Source: Planctomycetota bacterium (GTDB lineage: Bacteria; Planctomycetota; UBA11346). From it: 46,447 nt of DNA. Location: NCBI GenBank assembly GCA_028280785.1, contig JANQLF010000083.1, forward strand, positions 1 through 46,447, in the 5' to 3' direction. Position numbers and translations under genes: made by a program. Position 1 is the stretch's first letter. Each line of letters begins with the position of its first letter. The notes beneath the pieces were generated by a model. The model ran no database searches and was not told where the DNA came from. It was given only the letters and a program-made list of their open reading frames with translations. This document shows, piece by piece, positions 35,629-45,500 of the stretch.

Positions 35629-38328
35629 ATGCAAGATACCGCCAATGTGGATCAGACCGTTGAAGGCGTGGCGGAAAAGGTAGTCGTCGCTTGCTCTTAT
35701 TGTGGCAAAAAATATCTAGTCGAATCGGAAAAATTAGGACGCCATACGACTTGTAGTAAATGTGGGCAACGCTTTGCCTTAGTGCATGATCAAAGCAATG
35801 GCAGCGAAACAGTTGATAGCGATAATGCATTAGAAGTTCCACAGCAAGAAATTGAAAGTATTGCTTTAGAAGCAAATGACGACAGCGATGACGGTGGCGT
35901 GACTTTAGATGCCAGTACCTTAATTGATAAGGTTGCTGGTATTGAAACCCTTCGCAGTCGTGAACATACCGATCGTTATGAAATGGGCGGTGAGATCGCT
36001 CGTGGTGGCATGGGCTCTATCATTGAGAGTCGTGATCAAAATTTACGCCGAAATGTTGCGATGAAAATTATTTTACCTTCGAAAATGACGCATTTAAAAA
36101 TTATGCGTTTTATCGAAGAAGCGCAAATCACTGGTCAGCTCGAGCATCCGAATATTGTACCGGTGCATGAACTGGGTATCGATAATGATGGCCAAGTATT
36201 TTACACCATGAAAATGGTAAATGGTAAAACATTAAGTGATATTTTGACTGATTTGGCTCGCGGTGAGGAAGAAGCATTACAAAAATATAAATTGGTTAAT
36301 TTAATAGAAATTCTCAGTCGTGTTTGTGATGCGCTTTCCTATGCACATAGCAAAGGTGTGGTTCATCGAGACCTAAAACCCGAAAACATCATGATTGGTG
36401 ACTTTGGTGAAGTCCAAGTTATGGATTGGGGATTAGCTAAGATTTTATCTGAAAATCCAAGTGAAGAAGATGATGTTGATATTGAGGAATTGGAAGAATA
36501 CGAACCGGATTCAGAAACACGCTTAAAAGCGATAGAAACAGTACGCCAAGAGCAGCGTGCTGACATTACTTTAGAAGGAAATATTCTTGGTACTCCGCAG
36601 TACATGGCGCCAGAACAAGCCGAGGGTAAAATTTCTCAAATAGACCAAACGACTGATATATATGCCCTAGGTGGAATTTTTTATGAAATATTGACCTTAC
36701 GACCACCAGTGCGTGGTGAAAATGTCAAATCGATGATCGAAAAAGTTATTAAAGGTGATCTGGTCCCACCGGTAAAATATAATAATACGAGCAAGGGATC
36801 TGGATCGGGTTCCGGTACACGTGTTATTACGCGTCGTCACAAACCAAGTGAACATGAAGTTGAAGTCACGGTTACCGAAGAGATCGAAGTTATTCATTTA
36901 AAGCACTGCCCACATAGACGCATTCCGAAATCTTTGTCAGCCGTATGTATGAAGGCCATGAGCCGTCAACAATGGCAGCGCTATCAACAAGTTGGAGATT
37001 TTCAGCGCGATTTAAATCAGTATTTGCGCGGTTACGCAACTGAAGCAGAAGGTGCATCCAGTTTGCGTCGCATGGCTTTGTTTTTTAGTCGTCATAAGTC
37101 AGAATCAGGTTTGGTTATTGTTGGTATTTTAATTTTCTTGGCATTGCTGTGGTCCTTTGTGCACAATTTACAGATCAGCGAGCAAGCTGCACAAGATGCT
37201 ACCAAACAAGCAGAGCAGGCACGTATTACGGCTGAAAGTGAACAAGAGCTATCGCGTCAGACCATAGAACGATTGAAATCGACGGTGCCTACATTTATTG
37301 CGCGGGCAGAGCAATTAGTTAAAGACCAAGAATACGACCAAGCACTAGAATGTCTAAATGTCGCTGTGGACATCAATAATGAAGCGGTTGAAATTTATGC
37401 CCTACAAGGGCAGATTTATCAGACCTTGCTGCGTTTTAATGAGTCGATCGATGCGTTATCGGATGCATTGTCGTTGAAGGATTCGCCTGAAACCAATGAA
37501 AATTTAGCCTTGAGCAAGGCTATGTTAGAGCAACAGCAAGACGATGGCTCCATTCCTGTGACGGCACTGCGTCACATGCACGAATCCTTTGTTGAACAAG
37601 GCAGACAAGCAGAGGCCATTACGATTCTTTCACAAATTAACGCTGATGCTGCACGACAATATAAAGAGGCAAAAATTGTATTAGAGGGTCTGCGCCAACA
37701 GGGACTTATTGATTACCAGTTAGATGTCGACCCAGATACTGGTTTATTATTGCTAGCGATTAAGCGCTCAGAATTGAAAAGCATCGACGTTTTGCAAGGA
37801 ATGCCCTTGGTTCATCTGAGCTTAATAAATAGTGACATTGGTGATATAACACTGTTGGCTGATATGCCATTACGCTATTTGGAATTGGATAGTACCTCTG
37901 TTTCGCAGATACGGGCATTAAAAGGTATGCGCTTACAATCCTTGTCTTTAAGTAATACCCCAGTGAGTAATATAGCTGATTTGGAAGGGGCGCCAATCGC
38001 CATCTTAGACTTATCTTTGACACTAGTAAAAGACATTCGCTATCTCAAGGATATGCCACTACGTTCATTGAATCTCATGGGTACCAAGGTAACAAGTATC
38101 TCACATTTAAGCGAATTATCTCTGGAATATTTAAACCTCGAAGACTGCGCGATTCGTGATTTGCGCCCATTAAAAAATATGAAATCTTTGAAAACATTGA
38201 TTTTACCGAATGCCAACTTTGATATAGAAGTGCTGAGAGAAATGAAGCACCTGCAAACAATCGGCTTTAACAGCGAGAACAAAAAACCTATTGCAGATTT
38301 TTGGTCTGACTGGGATAAAGCTAAGTAG
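35629..38328 (+). CDS. Transmembrane Ser/Thr protein kinase with zinc ribbon, TPR and leucine-rich repeats
   Basis: This 899-residue kinase begins with a zinc ribbon (Cys22, Cys25, Cys42, Cys45: CSYCGKKYL, then CSKCGQRFA). The kinase domain (about 117-465) has the glycine loop GEIARGGMGSI, AMKI with Lys146, HRDLKPEN near 246, DWG in place of DFG near 266, and GTPQYMAPEQ near 321. An acidic insert (EEDDVDIEELEEYEPD) lies in the activation segment and a GSGSGSG-containing insert in the C-lobe. A membrane helix at about 494-513 is followed by a helical linker, TPR-like repeats (about 555-640) and about eight 22-23-residue leucine-rich repeats (MPLRYLELDSTSVSQIRAL type). The repeats face the periplasm and may sense a ligand. 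Substrates are unknown. Confidence 0.92.
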   Translation: MQDTANVDQTVEGVAEKVVVACSYCGKKYLVESEKLGRHTTCSKCGQRFALVHDQSNGSETVDSDNALEVPQQEIESIALEANDDSDDGGVTLDASTLIDKVAGIETLRSREHTDRYEMGGEIARGGMGSIIESRDQNLRRNVAMKIILPSKMTHLKIMRFIEEAQITGQLEHPNIVPVHELGIDNDGQVFYTMKMVNGKTLSDILTDLARGEEEALQKYKLVNLIEILSRVCDALSYAHSKGVVHRDLKPENIMIGDFGEVQVMDWGLAKILSENPSEEDDVDIEELEEYEPDSETRLKAIETVRQEQRADITLEGNILGTPQYMAPEQAEGKISQIDQTTDIYALGGIFYEILTLRPPVRGENVKSMIEKVIKGDLVPPVKYNNTSKGSGSGSGTRVITRRHKPSEHEVEVTVTEEIEVIHLKHCPHRRIPKSLSAVCMKAMSRQQWQRYQQVGDFQRDLNQYLRGYATEAEGASSLRRMALFFSRHKSESGLVIVGILIFLALLWSFVHNLQISEQAAQDATKQAEQARITAESEQELSRQTIERLKSTVPTFIARAEQLVKDQEYDQALECLNVAVDINNEAVEIYALQGQIYQTLLRFNESIDALSDALSLKDSPETNENLALSKAMLEQQQDDGSIPVTALRHMHESFVEQGRQAEAITILSQINADAARQYKEAKIVLEGLRQQGLIDYQLDVDPDTGLLLLAIKRSELKSIDVLQGMPLVHLSLINSDIGDITLLADMPLRYLELDSTSVSQIRALKGMRLQSLSLSNTPVSNIADLEGAPIAILDLSLTLVKDIRYLKDMPLRSLNLMGTKVTSISHLSELSLEYLNLEDCAIRDLRPLKNMKSLKTLILPNANFDIEVLREMKHLQTIGFNSENKKPIADFWSDWDKAK

Positions 38329-38561
38329 ATAGTTTAAGTCTGTCCAATTGTTAAGATTTGATGAAGAAATAAAGTTTTTGACATTGAGAATCTAAGCGTT
38401 GATTCAATGACCACTTACAATGTATTAAGTGTTTAAGTTACAGTGTTTGTGAATAATTTGCGCAGACGTTAATTTGTCATAAGTCTAGCTTTTGCCTATA
38501 ACTAGTGCTTGGAATCAAACTGGAATCTCTATGATCAACTTCCGCCTCTCGGGAGCAGACT
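38329..38561. other. Intergenic region between kinase and CHAD genes
   Basis: No gene is supported here. TTGACA at 38378-38383 could be a -35 element, but no convincing -10 follows at 16-18 bases; TTCAAT at 38403-38408 lies 19 bases downstream. Confidence 0.3.
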
Positions 38562-39473
38562 GTGGCATTTCGCCTAAGTAATGATGAGACAGTTACCGAT
38601 TCGATTCGACGAATTGTATTGGAACAAGTTGATAAAGCAGCGGACTCCCTTGGTAAAGAAAAACAAAGCGGTGTACACAATGCAAGAAAATGTTTTAAGC
38701 GAGTGCGTAGTATTCTACGTTTATTGCGTACCGAATTAGGCAATGCGGTTTATAAAAAAGAAAATAAATGGTTTGGGCATATTTCTCGACAATTATCATC
38801 TGTTCGCGATGCGCAGGCAATGGTAGAGGCATTTGATCGTCTGAGTGCAACGTATCCTGAATTAAGCGTGAATAAGAAGCAGTTACCAGTGCGGGACTGG
38901 TTAGTTGAGCGTCAACAATCAATTTCTGATAAACATATAAATATTAACAAGCTCTCTCAGGAAATAGCTAAGGATTTACGTAAGAATATCCCCAAGCGCG
39001 TCGATAAGTGGAAATTTAAGCACAGTGGATTTAAAGTATTAGCAGTTGGTTTTGATCGTAATTATCGTCGTGGCCGGCAATGTATGAAAAAGGCTAGTCG
39101 CAACGGTATCGATGAATTGTTTCATGATTGGAGAAAGCGCGTAAAAGATTTATGGTATCATTGTACATTGTTACGTGATATGTGTCCTGACTTTTTAGAT
39201 GAACGCATAGCACAGTTAGATGAGCTAAGTGATATTCTCGGTGCCGAACACGATTTGCAGGTCTTATTGCAATTGATGGACCAAGCGGCGGGAGATATTG
39301 AGGGCATTGAGGTGTTGCGTGTTTGTGCCCTGCGTGAACAACAAGAATTGCGTCAACGTGGTTTTGACCTCGGCAAATTGGTCTATGCCGAAAAACCTGC
39401 AGCTATGATTAGTGAATTAAGCGCTTATTGGAAAGAATGGCGACAAAAAGGGTCTTTGTCTAAATCCAAATAA
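38562..39473 (+). CDS. CHAD-domain protein
   Basis: This 303-residue, all-helical protein has the two basic CHAD repeats: VHNARKCFKRVRSILRLLR (about 27-47) and FHDWRKRVKDLWYHCTLLRD (about 187-206). Conserved His and many Arg/Lys face a groove that in known CHAD proteins binds inorganic polyphosphate. There is no CYTH triphosphatase partner. The start is GTG, with GGGAG about 8 bases upstream. Its end converges with the PhyH gene, leaving 5 bases between stops. A role in polyphosphate granules is inferred from the family. Confidence 0.88.
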   Translation: MAFRLSNDETVTDSIRRIVLEQVDKAADSLGKEKQSGVHNARKCFKRVRSILRLLRTELGNAVYKKENKWFGHISRQLSSVRDAQAMVEAFDRLSATYPELSVNKKQLPVRDWLVERQQSISDKHININKLSQEIAKDLRKNIPKRVDKWKFKHSGFKVLAVGFDRNYRRGRQCMKKASRNGIDELFHDWRKRVKDLWYHCTLLRDMCPDFLDERIAQLDELSDILGAEHDLQVLLQLMDQAAGDIEGIEVLRVCALREQQELRQRGFDLGKLVYAEKPAAMISELSAYWKEWRQKGSLSKSK

Positions 39474-39478
39474 ACGTT

Positions 39479-40381
39479 TTAAACCTGATTCATCTGTTTG
39501 ACAAATTCGCTCAACGGGACATCGCCATCTTGTGGAAGATAAAAACTAAGCGCATCCTGAACTTTCCCGAGCAGTTGTGCCTGAATCGGTGTAGCACCTT
39601 CAAGGACGTGATCTTCTTGTTCAATGTAATCGATTGGGCGAATGTAGCGCCAGCAATAACCGAGATAAATATTTTCGCGTGTTACCTCAGAATAATTCGG
39701 ACCAACACTGTGGTAAATACGATTATCAAACATCACTGCTGAACCAGCTTTAACACCGACTTCAACCGCACCATATGGTTCCCAGTGATCATCATCTTGA
39801 GCAATGGCACCACTGTAGCGATGTGAACCGGGAACTGCACGTAATGCGCCGCAGTCAGGAATTGTGGTATCACTAAAAAAGAATCCAATTTTCGTATAGA
39901 GCCACGGCAATTGTCCACCTGGTTCACAAGTAGAAAAAGCTTGGCCATCACGGTGCCAGCCAATTTGTTTGAAATCTTCAGTCGTTCCTGGAGGGGATGG
40001 TGGACGTAAATAAGCGTGACTGGTGGTCAGACAAATATTTGGTCCCATGACATCAAGGAGCAGTGGAAATGTTTTCGGATGGACCATTAAGTCGCGAATT
40101 TCTGTAGCCCGCGAAACCGCATTGCGAATATTTAAAGTTTCCCCGGGCTGACGCGGCTCTTCACCATGTCCGCTATAATTGTGAGTGAAATTTTGATCGA
40201 AGTCAGCGAGTAGGCCACGATAGCGATCAATCTCTTCTTGGTTCAGCACGTTTTCAATGACCAGGAAACCGTTGCGAAAGAAGCTCTGGCGTTGGCGTTC
40301 TGATAAGCGATCAATGTCGCGTCCTGCCCAAGTGGGGCTGAGTTGTGAGCTTAAGCTGTTGTCAGTCATGGTTTTAGGCAT
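39479..40381 (-). CDS. Phytanoyl-CoA dioxygenase (PhyH)-family Fe(II)/2-oxoglutarate oxygenase
   Basis: This 300-residue protein is a double-stranded beta-helix oxygenase. The Fe ligands are the His-x-Asp of IGWHRDGQAF (about 143-145) and the distal His of NRIYHSVGPNY (about 223); the Arg that binds 2-oxoglutarate follows in VTRENIYLGYCWRY. GSHRYSG is a further PhyH signature. GGAG lies 5 bases before ATG 40381. It diverges from an AraC-type regulator, which probably controls it. PhyH proteins are abundant in marine PVC bacteria and hydroxylate varied small molecules; the substrate here is unknown. Confidence 0.9.
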   Translation of the reverse strand: MPKTMTDNSLSSQLSPTWAGRDIDRLSERQRQSFFRNGFLVIENVLNQEEIDRYRGLLADFDQNFTHNYSGHGEEPRQPGETLNIRNAVSRATEIRDLMVHPKTFPLLLDVMGPNICLTTSHAYLRPPSPPGTTEDFKQIGWHRDGQAFSTCEPGGQLPWLYTKIGFFFSDTTIPDCGALRAVPGSHRYSGAIAQDDDHWEPYGAVEVGVKAGSAVMFDNRIYHSVGPNYSEVTRENIYLGYCWRYIRPIDYIEQEDHVLEGATPIQAQLLGKVQDALSFYLPQDGDVPLSEFVKQMNQV

Positions 40382-40472
40382 TGCGGCTCCATCTTTAATT
40401 GAAGCAGCAGTATAAGTCCTTATCAGTTCAAACCTTGATCTTTTGCAGGTATAACCTTAAATAATCAAAGGT

Positions 40473-41309
40473 ATGGTCGATTTCAATCTTAGTTTAAGTG
40501 CTCTGATGGATGAAGTACAGGCTCAATCCGGGGTTGTCGTCGATTTCCACGATCTCAGTGGTCTGTGTCTGCAGATTCCCAATCTCGCTTTACGCCATGA
40601 TCAATATTATCATCACGGAGATTTTTGCACGTTTGCCAAGCGCATGGGTAATCAGCCGCTTTGTTCTGCTAATAAGCAGAAATCCATCGAGAAAGCGCAG
40701 GCGGGTGAAGCTTATAGCGGATATTGTCCCTTCGGCATTTGGGATCACGCCCAGCCAGTCAAATTTGAGAATGAATTAATAGGCATTGTCTTTGTCGGTT
40801 CGGCACAAGGGGAACAACCCTTGGCTGAAATCGAAGGACAACGTTACAATGGTCCAGCCTTGCCTCAGCTTGACGAAGCACTTCAGCAACGTTGTAAAGA
40901 ATTGGCTACGTTTATCGCTGAACATATTCTTTTAATTATTCGCGCTTGGATTCGCCAAGGCAATTTATTAGGTAAAAAGAAATCAGAGCATTTTTATGTC
41001 CAGGCCATGCATCAGTTTATAGAAATGCATTATCCAAAAGATATTAGTTTGGCCGGATTAGCCGGGCAACTACGAGTTCACGCTAATTATCTTGGATCCT
41101 TAATAACGCGCTTAAGTGATAAAACCTTTCGTCAGCATTTATTGGATTTTCGCTGTCAGCGTGCCCAGGTGATGCTGCGCAGTACCAATGAAAGTATTAC
41201 CGAGATTGCTTATACCTGTGGCTTTCAGGATAGTAATTATTTCAGTACAGCGTTTAAACGTGAGGTCGGTATGAGTCCACGTGCTTACCGTCAGCAACAT
41301 CACGATTAA
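40473..41309 (+). CDS. PocR-domain AraC-family transcriptional regulator
   Basis: This 278-residue regulator has an N-terminal PocR ligand-sensing domain (about 5-165) with Cys and His clusters (HHGDFCTFAKRM, then YSGYCPFGIWDHAQPV and IGIVFVGSAQGE). The C-terminal AraC HTH pair (about 180-275) ends with NESITEIAYTCGFQDSNYFSTAFKREVG, the classic AraC signature. ATG 40473 is preceded one base away by AAAGG, too close for normal initiation, but an in-frame stop at 40458 rules out an upstream start. It is probably the activator of the divergent PhyH gene across a 91-base gap that contains ACCTTGAT and ATCAAAGGT as an inverted pair. Confidence 0.92.
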   Translation: MVDFNLSLSALMDEVQAQSGVVVDFHDLSGLCLQIPNLALRHDQYYHHGDFCTFAKRMGNQPLCSANKQKSIEKAQAGEAYSGYCPFGIWDHAQPVKFENELIGIVFVGSAQGEQPLAEIEGQRYNGPALPQLDEALQQRCKELATFIAEHILLIIRAWIRQGNLLGKKKSEHFYVQAMHQFIEMHYPKDISLAGLAGQLRVHANYLGSLITRLSDKTFRQHLLDFRCQRAQVMLRSTNESITEIAYTCGFQDSNYFSTAFKREVGMSPRAYRQQHHD

Positions 41310-41334
41310 TCGTGTGAATTTTCTTTTTATATTT

Positions 41335-41498
41335 CTCACAGAGACACGGAGCCACAGAGGAATTAAAGAATGATGACGATGGTTTGTTCCGTCGGTATGT
41401 ATTAGTGGAAGGAGTAATCTTTAAATTTAAATACTCCGTGCCTCAGTGTCTCCGTGAGAGCATTTATAAAACTCGGGTCACTTTTGTGTCTTTGCGAG
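41335..41498. repeat. Inverted array of 8-bp CACnGAGn units
   Basis: Left arm 41337-41360 is three tandem 8-mers: CACAGAGA, CACGGAGC, CACAGAGG. Right arm 41433-41456 is three more on the other strand: ACTCCGTG, CCTCAGTG, TCTCCGTG. The arms with CTCA pair over 25 bases with four mismatches, separated by about 70 bases with no gene. TTTGTGTC and TTTGCGAG at 41483-41498 look like two further decayed units. Similar CACAGAGA-type intergenic repeats are, from memory, scattered in many environmental bacterial genomes; their function is not known to me. Confidence 0.75.
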
Positions 41499-41520
41499 AT
41501 AGATACACAAATGCACTGCA

Positions 41521-41526
41521 TATAAT
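41521..41526 (+). promoter_or_regulatory. Candidate -10 box for the isomerase gene
   Basis: TATAAT is a perfect -10 match 60 bases before the ATG at 41587. No good -35 is seen at 16-18 bases upstream. AGGAG at 41567-41571 lies 15 bases before the ATG, farther than usual. Confidence 0.4.
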
Positions 41527-41586
41527 GATAAGTTTATGTATACAGCAAAATATTTACAGGGGCTGTAGGAGCATAGAGTTTTTCAT

Positions 41587-42405
41587 ATGAAATACTGCAT
41601 GAATACCCCGACCATACGTGAGCAGGGGCTCACGATGCCTGAATCCATCGATATGTTAGCTGATTGTGGTTACGACGGTGTTGAGCCGTGGATCCGTGAA
41701 TTAGACGCTTATGTAGAGAGTGGTGGCCAATTAAGTGATCTACGAAAACAAGCCGAAGATAAAAACCTAACTATTGTTGATTTAATTGGTTTTTATGAAT
41801 GGAGCGTCGATGACGAAGTTGCGCGCAAGACTGGTTTTGAAGAAGCGCGTCGTTGTTTTGCAATAGCACAAGAGCTTGGCTGCAAGCATATCGCTGCACC
41901 GCCGATGGGCTGGACCAAACAAGGCGGTTTAGATTTATGGGATGCCGTCGATCGTTATCGTGAATTAATTCAACTCGGCCGTGAATTTGATGTGATACCT
42001 ATATTAGAATTTTGGGGACCGGCACAGAGTCTTGGTCATCTAGGCGAAGCATTAATGGTCGTAGTGGAATCAGGCATGCCCGAAGCCTGTTTATTGGCAG
42101 ATATTTATCACATGCATAAAAAAGGTACGCCGCACGCAGCGTTAAACCATTGCGGCAAGGACACCATTGCTTTGGTGCACATGAATGACTATCCAGCCGA
42201 GCCAACGCGTGAAACCATTACCGATGCTGATCGCGTCATGCCCGGTGCGGGTATTGTTGATTGGCCAACAGTGAGATCTGCTTTGAACAGCGTTGAATAC
42301 AATGGTTTTTTGTCCTTGGAATTATTCAACCAAGACCTGTGGAATCAGGACGCCGCAGTAGTAGCAAAAGATGGTTTGGCGGCGATGAGGCAGTTAATGG
42401 AGTAA
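41587..42405 (+). CDS. Xylose-isomerase-like sugar phosphate isomerase/epimerase
   Basis: This 272-residue TIM-barrel protein belongs to the AP-endonuclease-2-like superfamily. It has DMLADCGYDGVEPWIRE at the first strands, HIAAPPMGW, a metal-binding Glu in PILEFWGPA, LLADIYHMHKKG, VHMNDYP and the final Glu in FLSLELFN. These residues place a divalent metal as in sugar isomerases and epimerases. No signal peptide is present. It stands alone between two repeat elements, so context does not reveal the sugar. Inosose or hexulose epimerisation is possible. Confidence 0.88.
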   Translation: MKYCMNTPTIREQGLTMPESIDMLADCGYDGVEPWIRELDAYVESGGQLSDLRKQAEDKNLTIVDLIGFYEWSVDDEVARKTGFEEARRCFAIAQELGCKHIAAPPMGWTKQGGLDLWDAVDRYRELIQLGREFDVIPILEFWGPAQSLGHLGEALMVVVESGMPEACLLADIYHMHKKGTPHAALNHCGKDTIALVHMNDYPAEPTRETITDADRVMPGAGIVDWPTVRSALNSVEYNGFLSLELFNQDLWNQDAAVVAKDGLAAMRQLME

Positions 42406-42413
42406 AAATAGCA

Positions 42414-42517
42414 AACTAGTATGTGTCTTAGTCTTGGTCTTTGTCTTAGTGCCCGAGACCGTAGCTAAGACCAAGAATTGCGTTAGCAATGGACTAAGAC
42501 CAATACTCATACTAGTT
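42414..42517. repeat. 104-bp imperfect hairpin with GTCTTn hexamer repeats
   Basis: The outer 10 bases are a perfect inverted repeat (AACTAGTATG at 42414, CATACTAGTT at 42508). Pairing continues over 27 bases with five mismatches (42414-42440 against 42491-42517). Inside, 42425-42448 is four tandem hexamers GTCTTA, GTCTTG, GTCTTT, GTCTTA; AAGACCAAG at 42467 offers an alternative pairing to CTTGGTCTT at 42433. A small hairpin, ATTGC-GTTA-GCAAT, is at 42477-42490. It lies between converging genes. It could be a two-way transcription stop or a dispersed, MITE- or REP-like element. Confidence 0.75.
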
Positions 42518-42554
42518 AACTACAATGAAATTCCTCGTTAGTTATTTTTTAGTA

Positions 42555-45500
42555 TCAAGCGTGCTTGCGACGAATATCGTCTTGTTGACGAATTAATTCA
42601 CGTCGTGTTGCTGGTGGAGCCTGCAATAATTTTGAATAAAACCATTGATTATCAGCTGCCACTTGGGCATGGAAATGCACATCCCCATCTTCAAAGCTAG
42701 CCAGATATTCTCCGCGACGGTATAAGAGTGTGACGTTGCGCTGATGGCCAATGCGTTTGCCTTCGCTTAAAATTCCGACGAGATTTAAAGGATCGGCTGC
42801 GGAGATAACCACGAGTTCTTCACCATCTCGCTGATCACGTACGCGGCGTAGTTCTTCAATTATACCTTCACGGGCAAATTGTTCACCGCCAACACCGCTG
42901 ATAAAGCGGCCGCCGCGAATTTCGCCACGATGTTCGAGTTGACGATAAAAGCGTGACAATTCACCCCAGGCAGGTGCGAGTTGTTCACGTGCTAATATAT
43001 CTCGACAGACAACACCATAACGATCGAGTAATTGCCAAGCCCACGCTTCAACACGTCCTTGTTCACTTGGCTGATTAATTAATCCAGGAAATAAGGTCCA
43101 GCGTCCACCGGCTCGATAGTGATGCCTGCCAAGTGGACCTGCTTGTTTATATTTTTTAACTTTGTTTTTATGTTTGCTGTCGCGTAAAAACGGACGCAGC
43201 GCAGCAAAATTATCAGCACTGACTAAACCGCGACGAACTAAATCAGCCAAGCAGTCTTCGAGTTCGGTGGGCAGTAATTGACTGCGTTGTTGTAATTCAT
43301 GGGTGAATTGAGCGCCATGCTCGATGAGTGCTTGATAAACGCTGAGACTGCGTGGTGCGAGTTCTTGTTCTTGATTTAGCTTTTGATTTTGCTCCGCTGG
43401 TAAAATCCATTCGAGATCTTCGCGCATGCACAGTGCGATCGGTACACTGCGATTAACCGCCAGGCCTTTTTGTATGCTGTTAAGCTGCATGCGACCCCAA
43501 ACCAACATACCGTTACTGCAAATATCATCGAGGAATTGCTGCTGGTAATCTTCAATGCGTAGGGCAAATATTTCTTTTTCCCAAGCACCTGCCGCACTTT
43601 CAAAACCCTGTAGTTGAGCAACGGTATCGATTAATCCCTGACGATCTTGGCGTTGGCTTATGATGCCCTGATAACGGAATAAAAACCGCATGTAGTCTTT
43701 AACTGAAACCGGTTTAATTCGTTCGCGTAACCCATCGATAGTCATGCGATGAATGCGTTGCAGCATGCGCCGTTCGCACCATTCAATGGTCTCATTAGCA
43801 ATGGCATTATCAGAAAAAGAGCCGCGAATTAATTCACCTTCGGCTTCAATGGCTTGTAATTGCGCTTCAACCATACTGAGATTAATCAAAGTGTAATCAG
43901 CGATATCGCTTGCTGGAATAATTGGTTTCACAGCAACGCGCGAACGCACAATAAAACTGCAAGCTTTATCACAATCCCACTTGTCATGGAATTCTTGTGG
44001 AATATCGATCTGAGATGCAAAAGAAACGCGGTCTTCGTAAACCATGCTGACCATGGGAATATATTCAGCAGCGCAACAAAACGCTTTGCCATCAATGTGT
44101 AGGTAGCATGCGCGTTGATCTTGAATCAATGCATCAAGGTGAAGCTGCCACTGCTTGTATTCTGATTCGGCGATAATGCCCATACATAATAAGGCTTCAT
44201 GCATTTCTTCTTTATCGCGAACAATGGGCCAGGCTTCGTCACGCACCTGTTTAATCGCATCGACATCTAATTGGCGCAGATCTTTGAAATCATCGATGGA
44301 AAAGTGGCGGCGCTGTTGCAGCGCGCGTGTACGTCGATCCTCGAGTGGAGCATCATCGAGAAAGGCATAGGAGTTGGCATTCAAGCGTTCATAAGCGAAC
44401 GGCGATGGTTCGCGACTTTCACGGGCGACTAATTCGATCGCTCCATCTTGAATTTTTTGTAGGATTTCAGTAAAGCGCTTTAAGTCCGCGGCTTCATATA
44501 AGCAGTTTTCCATGCTTTCTTTAACCAGCGGATGTTCGTAAGGAATGTCAATGTCACCGGTGATGTGCTCAAAGCATTGGGTCGATGCCGGGAAGACAGC
44601 GGTTAATAAATCTTCAGCACGAAAGCGTTGCAGAGCAGGTGGGATTTTTTTACCCGAGCGCATTTTTAAGACGGCGAGTGAACGATTACAATTCCAACGC
44701 CAGCGTGCTTGAAATAAAGGCACTTGTAAAAAAGCCTGTTCGAGTAAACGGCGGACATTCTCTGGACGTAAAAATCCAAATAATTGATCAATCGGAAAGC
44801 TTTGGTTACGGCCAAGTGATAAAACAATACCATCGTCGTCGGCGAGTGCTTGTAATTCAAAATCGAAGCTGCGACAAAATGATTTACGAATACTCAGGCC
44901 CCAGGCGCGATTAACCCGCATGCCAAAGGGGGCATGAATAACTAATTGCATGCCAGCGGTTTCGTCAAAGAAACGTTCAAAGACTACTTGTTGCTGACTT
45001 GGTAATATGCCCATCGCTGATTGTTGAACGGCTATGTAGTGAATCGCTTGCAATCCGGCCCAATCATTGTCATCAACTTCATCAGCTAACCATTGACGCG
45101 CCTGTTTATATACCGCTGGATCAAGGGCCATGACATCTTTAATATATTCGCAATTGGTTACCGGGTCATCATCGGGAATTTCTGGTAATTGTTTGCCGAT
45201 GTCTAAACGAATTGAAGAAATCTCTTCAGATAATTCGATGCTGCGTCCTGGTGCTTCACCAAACCAAAATGGTGCCGTGGGTGGCGAGCCATTGGCATCG
45301 CGTACGGAGACTGTAGTGCCGCGCACATGTTGAATCATCCATGAGGTATTACCGAGCAAAAATACATGCCCCGGTTGGCGTTCGATAGCAAAGTCTTCAT
45401 CAACCGTTCCGACAAAGGCGCCATCATCAATATTGACCACACGGTAAAGCGCTTGCTCAGGAATTGCACCTGCATTCATAACGGCAGCTAAGCGTGCACC

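Noticed and set aside
41335..41498. CRISPR array
   Set aside because: Units are 8 bases in tandem with no spacers, arranged as two inverted arms; no cas genes are present.
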